Assembly: GCF_003248355.1 (NCBI RefSeq)
Contig: NZ_QKWY01000001.1
Location: 3,492,001 to 3,556,000 of the forward strand
Source: Streptomyces sp. AC1-42W
GTDB taxonomy: Bacteria > Actinomycetota > Actinomycetes > Streptomycetales > Streptomycetaceae
Direction of reading: 5' to 3'
Length of the DNA stretch: 64,000 nt
The notes beneath the pieces were generated by a model that did not search any database, was not told the DNA's origin, and saw only the letters and a list, made by a program, of their open reading frames with translations. The position numbers and the translations under genes were made by a program. This document shows positions 16,905 through 26,197 of the stretch, piece after piece (within the stretch, counting starts at the first letter, position 1; every line of letters begins with the position of its first letter).

Positions 16905-17828
16905 TCAGCGGGCCTGCGCCCCCTGGGCGGCCTGCGGGGTGATCCCCAGGGCCGACGCGTACATCGAGAGCACCAGCTTGCCGATCGCCGGGTACGCGCC
17001 CAGCGGCTCGGCGCTCGCGCAGCCGGCCTCCTTCGCCGCCGCGTCCAGCAGGCCGTCCGCCACCTCGGGGCCCACCACGTACGGCGCGACGGCCAGCTGC
17101 AGCGAGCCGGAGCCCTTGAGCTGCTCCGCGATCGCGGCGACCGAGCCCTCCACGTCGAGCGCGGCGGCCATCACCGGCACCGCGAGCCGGGCCGCGAGCA
17201 GCATGCCCGTGATCCCGGCGGCCTGCACGGCCTCCTCGCCGCCCATCGTGGCGAGCACGATCCCGTCGGCGGCCGTCGCCACCGTGAACAGCCTGGCCCG
17301 GTCCGCGCGGGCGAGTCCGGCCTCGGACAGCCGGACGTGCAGCGCCTCCGCCAGCAGCGGGTGCGGACCGAGGACGTCCGTCAGCTCGGCCGGGGCGTCG
17401 CTGTCCGTGATCGCCTGACGTATCCGCCGCACCAGCGCGCTGTCCGGCCCCGCGAGCAGCGGGACCACCACGGCGGCCGGGCCCTCGGGCTCGGCGACCT
17501 CGCGGCCGACCGCCAGCGCCTGCTCGTAGCGCGCGGTGCGCTCGGCGGCGGAGTGCGCGATCACGGAGGCCAGCGCCGGGTACTCGGCGTCGTCGCCGTC
17601 CACGTAACCGATCAGGGCGTTCAGGCCGGGCAGCTCGGAACGGGCGATGCTGACGACCTCTTCGGCGAGGCTGCGGCTCTCCGGGGAAGGGGTGCCGGGA
17701 ACGGCGAGAACGAGCGCGGCAGCGCCCTCGGGCGCGACCACGGGCTCCGGGCGGCGGTGCCGTCCGGACTGGCGAGGTCGCGGCATTCGTACAGGCAGGC
17801 CGGAAGCGGGCCCAGTGGGGGTGCTCAT
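16905..17828 (-). CDS. CbiX/sirohydrochlorin-chelatase-like protein lacking the catalytic His
   Basis: 307 residues with the two-repeat CbiX layout. The first half carries LVLAVPGTPSPESRSLAEEV where active chelatases have an H-G-S-R motif, so the first metal-binding His is replaced. The middle has VVVPLLAGPDSALVRRIRQA and the second half VLGPHPLLAEALHVRLSEAG, retaining one His. The family inserts Co, Fe or Ni into sirohydrochlorin. Without the lead His, this member may be a metal-binding or structural paralogue. No cobalamin, sirohaem or nitrite-reductase gene is adjacent. Confidence 0.75.
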   Translation of the reverse strand: MSTPTGPASGLPVRMPRPRQSGRHRRPEPVVAPEGAAALVLAVPGTPSPESRSLAEEVVSIARSELPGLNALIGYVDGDDAEYPALASVIAHSAAERTARYEQALAVGREVAEPEGPAAVVVPLLAGPDSALVRRIRQAITDSDAPAELTDVLGPHPLLAEALHVRLSEAGLARADRARLFTVATAADGIVLATMGGEEAVQAAGITGMLLAARLAVPVMAAALDVEGSVAAIAEQLKGSGSLQLAVAPYVVGPEVADGLLDAAAKEAGCASAEPLGAYPAIGKLVLSMYASALGITPQAAQGAQAR

Positions 17829-17900
17829 GGCGCCGCATGCTACTGGTTTTGGGCGGTCCCCTGCGCGGGGAGGGTCCGGTCGGGCGGCCTCTGTCCGGTT

Positions 17901-18965
17901 TTATCCGATCAGTGGCTTACCGGAGTTGATGTGCCGCTCGTCCGGTGCCGGCGGGCCGGACGGCGGAACACACAGCAGCGTCGGATGAGCCGGCAGCCGC
18001 AGCTCCCCGGCGGCCAGGGCGCGGGCGATCCGCACCGCGCCGAGCAGCGGATCACCCGAACCGGGGACCGCCCGTGCGCTGGGCAGCAGCCGCGCCAGTT
18101 GCTCGTACAGCGGTACGAGCAGCGGCTCGCCCATCCGGAACAGCCCACCCGTCAGCGCGACTTCGCACGCCTCGCCCTCCGGACCCGCCGCCGGGCAGAC
18201 CGCGGCCGCCGCCTCCGCGATGTGCGCGGCCGCCGCGCCGAGGATGCCCACCGCGACCGGATCACGGTCCGCGCACGCGGCCACCTCCGGCGCGAACGAG
18301 GCCAGCAGGGCGGGCCGGTCGGCGCGCGGATAGAGCAGCCCCGGCAGCTCGGCCGGCGCACCGAACACCGCTTCCAGCCGCTCCAGCAGTGCCGGTGAAC
18401 CGCCGCGCCGCCCGTCGTGGGCGCGCATCGCCGCGTCGAGCCCGGCCCGGCCGATCCAGGCGCCGCCGCCGCTGTCGCCCAGCAGATGCCCCCAGCCGTC
18501 CGCCCGCCGCCACCCCGTCAGATCCGTGCCCAGCGCGATCAGCCCGGTCCCGGCGGCCACCACCGCGCCCGGCCGCTGCCCGACCGCCCCGGCGTACGCG
18601 GTCACCGCGTCCGCCGCGAGCGCGATCCGGCGCACGCCCAGCTCATCGGCCAGGGCGCCCGGCAGCACGGCGCGCAACTCGTCGCCGAGCGTGGCCATGC
18701 CCGCCGCACCGACCGCCGTGGCGGTGACCCGTACACCGGGGTCCCGCCCCGCGAGCAGCTCGCGTACGGCGGGCAGCACCTGCTCCAGCAGATGGGCGGC
18801 GTCGATGCCGCCCGGCCCCGTCCGCACCGGGCCCCCGCACTCGACGGTCGCCACCGGAGCGTCCGCCTCGGCCGCGCCCAGCGCCAGCCGCAGCCCGGAA
18901 CCGCCCGAATCCACGCCGAGGACCAAGTCGTTCGGCTCCCCGGCGGTGTGCCCGTGCGACGTCAT
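17901..18965 (-). CDS. N-acetylglucosamine kinase-like protein (BadF/BadG/BcrA ATPase fold)
   Basis: 354 residues. ASKHA-fold phosphate-1 motif LVLGVDSGGSGLRLALG (13-29), the second loop GAVVAAGTGLIALGTD, and LLGDSGGGAWIGRAGLDAAM, characteristic of the BcrAD/BadFG group that contains eukaryotic-type GlcNAc kinase and NagK-like enzymes. It would phosphorylate GlcNAc, glucosamine or a muropeptide sugar in the cytoplasm. It sits within 5 kb of the chitin-active monooxygenase and the DasR-like lactonase promoter, which supports an aminosugar role. I see no DasR site at its own promoter. Confidence 0.82.
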   Translation of the reverse strand: MTSHGHTAGEPNDLVLGVDSGGSGLRLALGAAEADAPVATVECGGPVRTGPGGIDAAHLLEQVLPAVRELLAGRDPGVRVTATAVGAAGMATLGDELRAVLPGALADELGVRRIALAADAVTAYAGAVGQRPGAVVAAGTGLIALGTDLTGWRRADGWGHLLGDSGGGAWIGRAGLDAAMRAHDGRRGGSPALLERLEAVFGAPAELPGLLYPRADRPALLASFAPEVAACADRDPVAVGILGAAAAHIAEAAAAVCPAAGPEGEACEVALTGGLFRMGEPLLVPLYEQLARLLPSARAVPGSGDPLLGAVRIARALAAGELRLPAHPTLLCVPPSGPPAPDERHINSGKPLIG

Positions 18966-19049
18966 GGACCGGCTCCCGCGGGACGAGGGGACAAGGACGG
19001 CAGCACCCTATCCCCGGAGCACCCCGTTGCGCCGGTAGGGTGATCTTCC

Positions 19050-19727
19050 GTGACAGCGCGACCGTTGAACGAAGTAGTCGAGCCCGGCTGGGCCGACGCC
19101 CTCGCCCCCGTGGCGGGACGCATCGCCGCGATGGGCGATTTCCTCCGTGCGGAGATCGCGGCGGGACGCACCTACCTTCCCGCGGGGGCGAACGTGCTGC
19201 GCGCGTTCCAGCAGCCCTTCGAGGACGTACGGGTCCTGATCGTCGGTCAGGACCCCTACCCCACGCCGGGGATGGCGATCGGCCTCAGCTTCGCGGTCTC
19301 CCCGGACGTCCGCCGGCTTCCTGAGAGCCTGGAGAACATCTACCGCGAACTCCACGCCGACCTGGGGCTGCCCCGGCCGTCCAACGGCGACCTCACCCCC
19401 TGGACCCGGCAGGGCGTGCTGCTGCTGAACAGGGCGCTGACCACCGCGCCCCGCTCACCCGGCGCCCACCGCGGCAAGGGCTGGGAGGAAGTGACCGAAC
19501 AGGCCATCCGCGCCCTGGCCGCCCGGGGCAAGCCGCTGGTCTCCGTGCTCTGGGGGCGCGACGCCCGCAACGTGCGCCCGCTCCTCGGCGGCCTCCCGGC
19601 CATCGAGTCCGCGCACCCCTCCCCGAGGTCCGCCGACCGCGGCTTCTTCGGCTCCAGGCCGTTCAGCCGGGTCAACGAACTCCTGGCCGCGCAGGGCGCC
19701 GAACCGGTGGACTGGCGGCTTCCCTAG
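19050..19727 (+). CDS. ung: Uracil-DNA glycosylase, family 1
   Basis: 225 residues from GTG 19050. Catalytic water-activating motif [16 protein letters not shown], the uracil-binding loop [19 protein letters not shown], and the intercalation motif [19 protein letters not shown] with the catalytic His. Length and motif order are standard. It removes uracil from DNA in base-excision repair. Monocistronic, divergent from the sugar kinase. Confidence 0.96.
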   Translation: MTARPLNEVVEPGWADALAPVAGRIAAMGDFLRAEIAAGRTYLPAGANVLRAFQQPFEDVRVLIVGQDPYPTPGMAIGLSFAVSPDVRRLPESLENIYRELHADLGLPRPSNGDLTPWTRQGVLLLNRALTTAPRSPGAHRGKGWEEVTEQAIRALAARGKPLVSVLWGRDARNVRPLLGGLPAIESAHPSPRSADRGFFGSRPFSRVNELLAAQGAEPVDWRLP

Positions 19728-19760
19728 CCGGACACGGACACGGATGCCGGGCCGCCGGGG

Positions 19761-20849
19761 TCACCCGTCCACGACGGCCGCCCGTACGCACAGCACGTCC
19801 GGCAGATGGGCGGCCAGCTGCTCCCAGGTGTCCCCGTCGTCCGCGCTCGCGTACAGCTCGCCGTTGCGGTTGCCGAAGTAGACCCCGGCCGGGTCCGCGT
19901 CGTCCGTGCACAGCGCGTCGCGCAGCACCGTGCCGTAGTGGGCGCCCTCGGGCAGGCCCGCCGACAGGGGCTCCCAGTGCGCGCCCGCGTCCGTCGTGCG
20001 GAAGACCCGGCAGCGGTGCTCGGCGGGCACCCGGTCGGCGTCGGCGTTGATGGGGAAGACGTACGCGGTGTCCGCGCGGTGCGGATGGGCGGCCACGGCG
20101 AAGCCGAAGTCCGAGGGCAGGCCGGCGCCGATGTCCGTCCAGTTGCCCCCGGCGTCGTCGCTGCGGAAGACGCCCCAGTGGTTCTGGAGATAGAGACGGT
20201 CCGGGTCGGCCGCGTCCCGGCTGACCTTGTGCACGCACTGGCCGAACTCCGGGTCCGGGTCGGGCAGGAACACCGCCGAGACCCCCTTGTTGGCCGGGTC
20301 CCAGCTCGCCCCGCCGTCCGAGGTCCGGAACACCCCGGCGGTGGAGACCGCGACCGTCACCCGGCGCGGGTCGCGCGCGTCGGTCAGGATCGTGTGCAGC
20401 CCCTCGCCGCCCCCGCCGGGCACCCACCGCTCACGCGTCGGGTGCTCCCACAGCGGGCGCACCAGCTCGAAGGACTCGCCCCCGTCCGCGGAGCGGAACA
20501 GCGCGGCCGGCTCCGTACCCGCGTAGACCACGCCCGGCGCCTCCGGGCCCGCCGGCTGCAACTGCCAGACCCGCTCCAGCGAGGTCCCGGTGAACTCCGG
20601 GAACCTCACGGCCGGGGTCTTCGGCTCGACCCAGCTCGCCCCCAGGTCGTCGGAGTGGAACACGGACGGGCCCCAGTGCGCGCTGTCCCCGCCGACGAGC
20701 AGCCGGGGCCGGTCGCCCCGGGTGTCGATGGCCACCGCGTAGATCGCCTGCGCGTTGAAACGCGGCCCCTCGAACTCCCACGTGCCGCCGCGCCTGCGGC
20801 CGATGAAGAGCCCCTTGCGGGTGCCCACGGTGAGCAGTACCCCGGTCAT
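19761..20849 (-). CDS. Asp-box (BNR) sialidase-like beta-propeller protein
   Basis: 362 residues from ATG 20849, preceded by GGGAGG; the upstream frame extension has no RBS. At least six Asp-box motifs of the S-x-D-x-G-x-x-W/F type are visible: SDDLGASW, SADGGESF, TSDGGASW, SDDAGGNW, TTDAGAHW and SADDGDTW. It has no signal peptide and no sialidase FRIP arginine, so it is a propeller-fold protein of unknown, probably non-sialidase, function (often annotated exo-alpha-sialidase or WD40/YVTN-like). It is convergent with ung. Confidence 0.8.
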   Translation of the reverse strand: MTGVLLTVGTRKGLFIGRRRGGTWEFEGPRFNAQAIYAVAIDTRGDRPRLLVGGDSAHWGPSVFHSDDLGASWVEPKTPAVRFPEFTGTSLERVWQLQPAGPEAPGVVYAGTEPAALFRSADGGESFELVRPLWEHPTRERWVPGGGGEGLHTILTDARDPRRVTVAVSTAGVFRTSDGGASWDPANKGVSAVFLPDPDPEFGQCVHKVSRDAADPDRLYLQNHWGVFRSDDAGGNWTDIGAGLPSDFGFAVAAHPHRADTAYVFPINADADRVPAEHRCRVFRTTDAGAHWEPLSAGLPEGAHYGTVLRDALCTDDADPAGVYFGNRNGELYASADDGDTWEQLAAHLPDVLCVRAAVVDG

Positions 20850-20968
20850 GACCGAACCTCCCGAAACGCCGTTGTGCCGGATATCGGTCAGTCTGCACCG
20901 GGGCACTGACAGCGGCGCGGACGACGGCCCGGAATGTCACCGGTCCGGGGCGCGGATCGCCTGCCGGC

Positions 20969-22027
20969 TCAGCGGCAGGGCGGGGCCGTGCTGCTGCGGA
21001 CCACCAGGTTGGTCGCCAGGTCCACCCGGGTCGTCGCGGGCTGCCGGCCCCGGCCCAGGTCCAGGACGAGCCGGGCCGCCGTCTCCGCCATCTCGATCAG
21101 CGGCTGGCGCACCGTGGTCAGCGGCGGCCCGATCCACCGGGTGAGCGGCAGGTCGTCGAAGCCGACCACGCTCAGGTCCTCCGGGATGCGCAGACCCAGC
21201 TCGCGCGCCGCCTCGTACACGCCGAGCGCCTGGAGGTCGTTGCCGGCGAAGACGGCGGTCGGCCGGTCCGCCGAGCGCAGCAGCTCCATCCCGGCCGCGT
21301 ACCCCGCCTCGTGCGAGAACTCGCCCTCGCGGATCAGCGACCGGTCGATCGCGATGCCCGCCGTCTCCAGGGCCGCGCGGTAGCCGTCCACGCGGGCCAG
21401 GCTGCACATCATCCGGGACGGGCCGCTGACCACGCCGATCCTGCGGTGGCCCAGGCCGGTGAGATGCCGGGTGGCGGCGAGACCGCCCTGCCAGTTCGTC
21501 GTGCCGACCGAGGGGATGTCGTCGCCCGGGTCACCTGCCGGGTCGACCACCGCGTACGGGATGCTGCGGCTGGTGAGCTGCGCGCGCTGGGCGGCGGTGA
21601 GGTCGGACAGGACCAGGATCACCCCGACCGGGCGGCGGGCCAGCACCCCGTCGACCCAGGTCTGGCCGGGGCTGAGGCGGCCCGCGCTCTCCGAGAGGAC
21701 CAGGCTCAGCCCCTCCTCGCGCGCGACGTTCTCCACCCCGCGCACGACCTCCATCGCCCACGCGCTGTCCAGCTCGTGGAAGACCAGATCGATGAGTTGC
21801 GACTGTGTGGTGGAGCCGCGTCTGCGCCGATAGCCGTGCCGCAGCAGCAACTCCTCGACCTTGGTGCGCGTACCGGGCGCGACATCGGCACGCCCGTTCA
21901 GCACCTTCGAAACTGTCGGAGCCGAGACTCCGGCCGCTCGGGCGATTTCCGCCAGCGTGGCAGCGCCTTCCGACGCCGCTCCGGCAGGCGCATTCTCCTG
22001 ATGTGACTGGACGTTTCCGGGGCTCAT
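20969..22027 (-). CDS. LacI-family repressor of the xylobiose/beta-glycoside locus (BxlR-like)
   Basis: 352 residues from ATG 22027. LacI HTH and hinge at 23-80 ([39 protein letters not shown]), then a periplasmic-binding-type effector domain ([69 protein letters not shown]). It is transcribed away from the solute-binding protein gene, the arrangement of bxlR and bxlE in Streptomyces. Two CGAAA-type inverted repeats in front of the transporter are its likely targets. The effector should be xylobiose or a related disaccharide, by inference. Confidence 0.88.
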   Translation of the reverse strand: MSPGNVQSHQENAPAGAASEGAATLAEIARAAGVSAPTVSKVLNGRADVAPGTRTKVEELLLRHGYRRRRGSTTQSQLIDLVFHELDSAWAMEVVRGVENVAREEGLSLVLSESAGRLSPGQTWVDGVLARRPVGVILVLSDLTAAQRAQLTSRSIPYAVVDPAGDPGDDIPSVGTTNWQGGLAATRHLTGLGHRRIGVVSGPSRMMCSLARVDGYRAALETAGIAIDRSLIREGEFSHEAGYAAGMELLRSADRPTAVFAGNDLQALGVYEAARELGLRIPEDLSVVGFDDLPLTRWIGPPLTTVRQPLIEMAETAARLVLDLGRGRQPATTRVDLATNLVVRSSTAPPCR

Positions 22028-22100
22028 ACAGCGAATCGTAACCGCCCGGCGCCCCGGGCGCGGGGCCGGACCCCGCAGAAGATTCACGGCTCGGGACCTC

Positions 22101-22129
22101 TTGACTGGCCCGAAACCCGACCGTACGGT
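22101..22129 (+). promoter_or_regulatory. Promoter of the solute-binding protein operon
   Basis: TTGACT (22101-22106), a 17-nt spacer, and TACGGT (22124-22129), a good vegetative promoter. Both LacI-type inverted repeats lie just downstream of the -10 box. Confidence 0.55.
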
Positions 22130-22131
22130 TC

Positions 22132-22164
22132 CGGAAACATTCGTAAGCAACTCCGAAAGATTCG
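22132..22164. promoter_or_regulatory. Tandem BxlR-like operators
   Basis: CGGAAACATTCG (22132-22143) and CCGAAAGATTCG (22153-22164) are inverted repeats of CGAA/TTCG type, starting 21 bp apart, two helical turns, so on the same face. From memory, BxlR of S. thermoviolaceus binds CGAA-N-TTCG repeats. Confidence 0.55.
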
Positions 22165-22178
22165 ACAGAGGTGCGGTC

Positions 22179-22628
22179 ATGCGGTCGGGAATTTTCACTC
22201 AGGGCAAGCGCGCGGCGAGATGGACCGCGGCCGGCGCGGCCATGGTCATGGCAGGGGTCCTGGCGGGCTGCGGGTCGGACGGCGGCAGCGGCGGGGACGG
22301 CGGCACGCTGACCGCGTACGTCTACGGCGACGACGCCGTGAAGGTCCAGAAGGCCGCGGTGGAGGAGTTCAACAAGACCTCCGACGTGAAGGTCAAGCTG
22401 GTCTCCGTACCCGGCACGGACTATGTCAACAAGCTCCGCAGCGCCATGGGCTCCCCGAGCGCCCCCGACATCTTCTTCAACTGGGGCGGCGGCTCCATCA
22501 AGCCGTACGTCGACGCCGGCCAGCTCGTGGACCTCACGTCCACGTTCAAGAACGACGCCACCCTCAAGGACGGCTTCCTCCCCTCGATCGTCACCGCCGG
22601 CAGCCTCGACGGGAAGATCTACCTCTGA
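22179..22628 (+). pseudogene. Sugar ABC transporter solute-binding lipoprotein, 5' fragment (interrupted by insertion elements)
   Basis: 149 codons from ATG 22179, then a TGA within or at the edge of the inserted DNA. Lipoprotein signal with lipobox LAGC (C31), then the start of a family 1 extracellular solute-binding domain ([45 protein letters not shown]). Similarity ends after TAC 22622. The rest of the protein resumes at about 26216. Family proteins normally have a further short strand between GKIY and the YNK of the 3' fragment, so some codons seem to have been lost at the junction. That is inference from memory of homologues. A functional binding protein is not expected. Confidence 0.88.
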
Positions 22629-22640
22629 TCTTGCGCAGTG

Positions 22641-22660
22641 CTCCGCCCTTCAGGGCGGGG
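22641..22660. repeat. Left-end subterminal hairpin of the IS200/IS605 element
   Basis: CTCCGCCC, loop TTCA, GGGCGGGG; it matches the right-end hairpin at 17 of 20 positions. It overlaps the last codons of tnpA. Such imperfect palindromes are recognised by Y1 transposases. Confidence 0.65.
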
Positions 22661-23153
22661 GTGAAGCGCATCCTTGGCCCGGAGCCGCGAAGCGGCGGAG
22701 TTCGCTATGGCTCCGGGGTGACGGTCGGATGGGCCGCTTCTGGTTCTCGATGTACTGCTTGACCACGGTCAGCGGTGGGCCGTCGCAGGAGCCTGCGAAG
22801 TAGGAGCCGGACCAGAAGTGTCCGCCCCACAGGTGCCGGCGGACATGGGAGTCGTACTCCTTGCGCAGCAGCCGGGCCGAGACGCCCTTGAGGGAGTTGA
22901 CCAGCTTGGAGAGCTGGACCTTTGGCGGGTAGTGCACGAGAAGGTGCACGTGGTCGTCCTCGCCGTTGAACTGTTTCAGCTCGGCCTCGAAGTCCGAGCA
23001 CACCTCACGCATGATCTCTTCGCACCGCGTCAGCATGGCGTCGGTCATGGCCTTGCGCCGGTACTTCGTAACGAAAACCAAGTGGACGTGCAGGTTGTAG
23101 ACGACGTGACGCCCGGTGCGAACGTCCGGATTTGGATTCCATCGTGGTGACAT
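22650..23153 (-). CDS. tnpA: IS200/IS605 TnpA, Y1 (HUH) transposase
   Basis: 167 residues from ATG 23153. The HUH motif is H68-V-H70 (EDDHVHLLVHYPP) and the catalytic Tyr is Y134 (VVKQYIENQK). LHVHLVFVTKYRRK near the N-terminus is typical. The last 25 residues run through the left-end hairpin and are probably not part of the fold. The enzyme moves the element as circular single-stranded DNA. All catalytic residues are present, so it may be active. Confidence 0.94.
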   Translation of the reverse strand: MSPRWNPNPDVRTGRHVVYNLHVHLVFVTKYRRKAMTDAMLTRCEEIMREVCSDFEAELKQFNGEDDHVHLLVHYPPKVQLSKLVNSLKGVSARLLRKEYDSHVRRHLWGGHFWSGSYFAGSCDGPPLTVVKQYIENQKRPIRPSPRSHSELRRFAAPGQGCASPPP

Positions 23154-23168
23154 AAACCAAAGGGTATA

Positions 23169-24413
23169 GTGATCAACATGCAGCTTCGGTACTCGTTCCG
23201 CGTGTACCCGGGCGCCGGTCAGCGCATGGCGTTGGCGAGGGCGTTCGGGTGTGCTCGGGTTGTCTTCAACGACGCGCTTCGCGTCCGCGAGACCGCCCGC
23301 GCCGCCGGGCTGCCGTTCGTTCCCTCCGGGGAGCTGTCCAAGCAGCTCACCGCCTCGAAGAAGACCTCCGAAAGGGCATGGCTCACCGAGGTCTCCTCGG
23401 TCGTGTTGCAGCAGTCCCTCCGGGACCTCGACACCGCCTACAAGAACTTCTTCGACGGCCTCAAGGGTAGGCGCCCCCGCATGGGGGCACCCCGGTTCAG
23501 GTCCCGCAAGGACAACCGGCAGTCGATCCGCTTCACCGCGAACGCCGGGTGGAAGATCACACCGGGCGGGAAGCTGCGCCTGCCGAAGATCGGCGACGTG
23601 GTCGTGAAGTGGTCACGCTCGCTGCCGTCGGTGCCGTCAACGGTGACCGTGGTCAAGGACGCCGGCGGCCGGTACTTCGCAAGCTTCATCGTGGAGACCG
23701 ACCCGAACACCGACCTGGACCGGATGCCCGCCACTGACAACGTGGTCGGCATCGACCTGGGGCTGTCGCACTTCGCGATCCTCTCCGACGGCACGAAGGT
23801 CGACAGCCCCCGCTTCCTGCGCCGAGCCGAGAAGCGGCTCAAGAAGGCGCAGCGGAACCTCAGCCGCAAGGCCAGGGGATCGAACAACCGGAGCAAGGCC
23901 CGCGTCAAGGTCGCCCGCGCCCACGGCCGGGTGGCTGATGCGCGGCGCGAGTTCCACCACCAGCTCTCCACCAGGCTGATCCGCGACAGCCAAGCGGTCG
24001 CAGTGGAAGACCTGGCGGTCAAGGGACTCGTGCGCACGCGCCTGGCCAAGTCCGTCCACGACGCCGGATGGTCGGCGTTCACCACGATGCTGGAGTACAA
24101 GGCCGCCAAGTACGGCCGCACCCTCATCCGCATCGGCCGTTTCGAGCCCACGTCCCAGGTGTGCTCGCAGTGCGGCGTCAAGGACGGCCCCAAGCCGCTG
24201 AACGTCCGTGAGTGGACGTGCGGGGCGTGCGGGGCTGTCCTCGACCGGGACATCAACGCGGCGGTCAACGTCGCCAAGGCCGCCGGACTGGCGGTATCAG
24301 CCTGTCGAGCGCGGGTAGGACCGGGAGCAATCCCGGCGCGGCGCGAAGAAGCAGGAACCCACCCGAAGGTGAGCCGAGCATCCGGCAGCCAGGCGGGAAT
24401 CTCCGTCCTTTAG
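23169..24413 (+). CDS. tnpB: TnpB, RNA-guided RuvC nuclease of the IS605 element
   Basis: 414 residues from GTG 23169 (or ATG 23178). N-terminal OrfB HTH (RYSFRVYPGAGQRMALARAF), then a RuvC domain with D196 (VGIDLGLSHF), E280 (AVAVEDLAVKGL) and D361 (LDRDINAAVN). The zinc ribbon is C332/C335 and C351/C354. All catalytic and zinc positions are intact. TnpB uses a guide RNA made from the 3' end of its gene plus the element's right end, and cuts the donor-joint site. Its stop TAG (24411-24413) lies at the point where the inner element inserted, so the protein is whole but its guide-RNA region is broken. Confidence 0.94.
   Translation: MINMQLRYSFRVYPGAGQRMALARAFGCARVVFNDALRVRETARAAGLPFVPSGELSKQLTASKKTSERAWLTEVSSVVLQQSLRDLDTAYKNFFDGLKGRRPRMGAPRFRSRKDNRQSIRFTANAGWKITPGGKLRLPKIGDVVVKWSRSLPSVPSTVTVVKDAGGRYFASFIVETDPNTDLDRMPATDNVVGIDLGLSHFAILSDGTKVDSPRFLRRAEKRLKKAQRNLSRKARGSNNRSKARVKVARAHGRVADARREFHHQLSTRLIRDSQAVAVEDLAVKGLVRTRLAKSVHDAGWSAFTTMLEYKAAKYGRTLIRIGRFEPTSQVCSQCGVKDGPKPLNVREWTCGACGAVLDRDINAAVNVAKAAGLAVSACRARVGPGAIPARREEAGTHPKVSRASGSQAGISVL
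24409..24412. repeat. TTTA target-site duplication, left copy
   Basis: TTTA at 24409-24412 and again at 26194-26197 flank the IS1182-family element exactly. It is the loop of the outer element's right-end hairpin. Confidence 0.8.
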
Positions 24414-26193
24414 GACTCCGTTGGGGAATGCAGAAACCGGCGTCGTCGACTCGTTGTGGTTGGCATGATCGTTCTGTTCGTTGGAGCGAGGGGTGGGCTG
24501 GGTGTCGTTGGAGTCCCGGGATGACCGTGGGGTGCCGGAGCTGACCGCTCGGGTGGTGCGGGCGGCGTTCCCGAAGGGCACGCTTGCGGTGCGGGTGCGC
24601 GAGGCTCTCGGCTCGCTGTTCGAGGACGGGTCCTTCGCGGAGGCGTTCGCGAAGCGGGGGCGTCCGGCGGTCTCGCCCGGCGCGCTGGCGCTGGTCTCGG
24701 TCCTGCAGTACGCAGAAGGGCTCACCGACCGGCAGGCCGCTGACCAGGTGCGGGCCCGTATGGACTGGAAGTTCCTCCTCGGCCTGGAACTGGACGACCC
24801 CGGGTTCGACTTCTCTGTCCTGAGCGACTTCCGCGTCCGACTGATCGAGCACGGCCTGGAGGAGAAAGCCCTGGACCTGGTCCTGGAGCGGATCTCCGCG
24901 CTTGGGCTGCTGCGGTCGGGGGGCCGTCAGCGCACCGACTCCACCCATGTGCTGGCGGCGGTGCGGACACTGAACCGGATGGAGTTCGTCGGCGAGACCC
25001 TGCGCGCCGCGCTGGAGGCGCTGGCCGTGGCTGCCCCGGACTGGCTGAGCGGGTTGGTCACCGCCGACTGGGTCAAGCGCTACGGCGCCCGGGTCGACTC
25101 CTACCGGTTCCCCAAGGGCGAGAACGTCCGCGCGCAGTGGGCCGAGCAGGTCGGCCGGGACGGCTTCACCGTCCTTGAGGCCGTCCATGCCCCCGGGGCC
25201 CCCTCCTGGCTGCGGCAGATCCCGGCCGTCCAGGTCCTGCGCCGGGCCTGGGTCGAGCAGTACCACCGCGACAGCGAGGGGGTGCACTGGCGGGAGGGCA
25301 AGGACCTCCCGCCGGCCAGACGTCGGCTCTCCTCGCCCTACGACCCCGACGCCCGCTACGGCGTGAAGCGGGGATCGGGCTGGTGCGGCTACAAGACCCA
25401 CCTGAGCGAGACCTGCGAACCCGACGCCCCGCACCTGATCACCCATGTCTGCACCACGGACGCCACCGTCGCCGACACCGAGATCACCGAGGCCGTCCAC
25501 CAGGGCCTGGGACAACGGGAGTTGCTTCCCGACGAACACGACGTGGACGCCGGCTATGTCACCGCCGCGCACATCGTCACCGCCCGGGACCAGTACGGGA
25601 TCGAGCTGGTGGGGCCGGTCGGCCTGGACACCTGCCACGAGAACCATGACGGCGAGCACTTCACACAGAGCGCGTTCACCATCGACTGGAACGCCAAGAC
25701 GGCCGTCTGCCCCCAGGGCAAGGTCAGTGCCAGCTGGTCCGATCAGCGCAAGAGCAGCGGCACACCCGTCTCGCGGGTGCACTTCACCGCTCAGGACTGC
25801 GCGGCCTGTCCGGTGCGGGACAAGTGCACCAGGGCGTCGAACGGCAAGTGGGGCCGAAGCCTCACCCTGCTGCCCCGCGAGCAGCAGCAGGTTCTCGACC
25901 AGCGCCGCCGGGAACAGCGAACCGAGGAGTGGAAGAAGCGGTACGACATCCGGGCCGGTGTCGAGGGCACGATCTCGCAAGCCGTCCGCCGCACCGGCAT
26001 CCGCCACACCCGCTACACCGGGCAACGCAAGACCCACCTCGGCAACGTCCTCGCAGCCACCGCCATCAACATCATCCGACTCGACGCCTGGCTGAACGGC
26101 ACCCCCCTCGGCCCAACACGCACCTCCCACCTCGCCGCACTCACCCTGACAGCCTGACCACCAGCCCCGTTTCTGCATTCCCCAACGGAGTCC
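24413..26193 (+). mobile_element. IS1182-family insertion sequence (1781 bp)
   Basis: Bounded by perfect 25-bp terminal inverted repeats (start GGACTCCGTTGG at 24413, exact complement ending at 26193) and TTTA direct repeats. One transposase gene fills it. It lies in the loop of the IS605 right-end hairpin, so it arrived after that element. Confidence 0.92.
24481..26157 (+). CDS. IS1182-family DDE transposase
   Basis: 558 residues from TTG 24481; GTG 24493 or 24502 are shorter alternatives and I cannot settle the start. N-terminal DUF772-type region ([31 protein letters not shown]), the first catalytic Asp D153 (RQRTDSTHV), a second in [15 protein letters not shown], and the Glu in [17 protein letters not shown] Cys-rich insert ([13 protein letters not shown]) is family-typical. 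It looks complete and potentially active. Confidence 0.92.
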   Translation: MERGVGWVSLESRDDRGVPELTARVVRAAFPKGTLAVRVREALGSLFEDGSFAEAFAKRGRPAVSPGALALVSVLQYAEGLTDRQAADQVRARMDWKFLLGLELDDPGFDFSVLSDFRVRLIEHGLEEKALDLVLERISALGLLRSGGRQRTDSTHVLAAVRTLNRMEFVGETLRAALEALAVAAPDWLSGLVTADWVKRYGARVDSYRFPKGENVRAQWAEQVGRDGFTVLEAVHAPGAPSWLRQIPAVQVLRRAWVEQYHRDSEGVHWREGKDLPPARRRLSSPYDPDARYGVKRGSGWCGYKTHLSETCEPDAPHLITHVCTTDATVADTEITEAVHQGLGQRELLPDEHDVDAGYVTAAHIVTARDQYGIELVGPVGLDTCHENHDGEHFTQSAFTIDWNAKTAVCPQGKVSASWSDQRKSSGTPVSRVHFTAQDCAACPVRDKCTRASNGKWGRSLTLLPREQQQVLDQRRREQRTEEWKKRYDIRAGVEGTISQAVRRTGIRHTRYTGQRKTHLGNVLAATAINIIRLDAWLNGTPLGPTRTSHLAALTLTA

Positions 26194-26197
26194 TTTA
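26194..26197. repeat. TTTA target-site duplication, right copy
   Basis: Second copy of the 4-bp duplication flanking the inner element. Confidence 0.8.

Noticed and set aside
16838..17900. Cobalamin riboswitch near the CbiX-like gene
   Set aside because: The upstream region (17829-17900) has no B12-box-like conserved sequence and no room for the fold.
20994..20999. Further insertion-element or prophage boundaries around the locus
   Set aside because: Outside 22623-26215 I see no transposase, integrase or flanking repeats, and composition is uniform.
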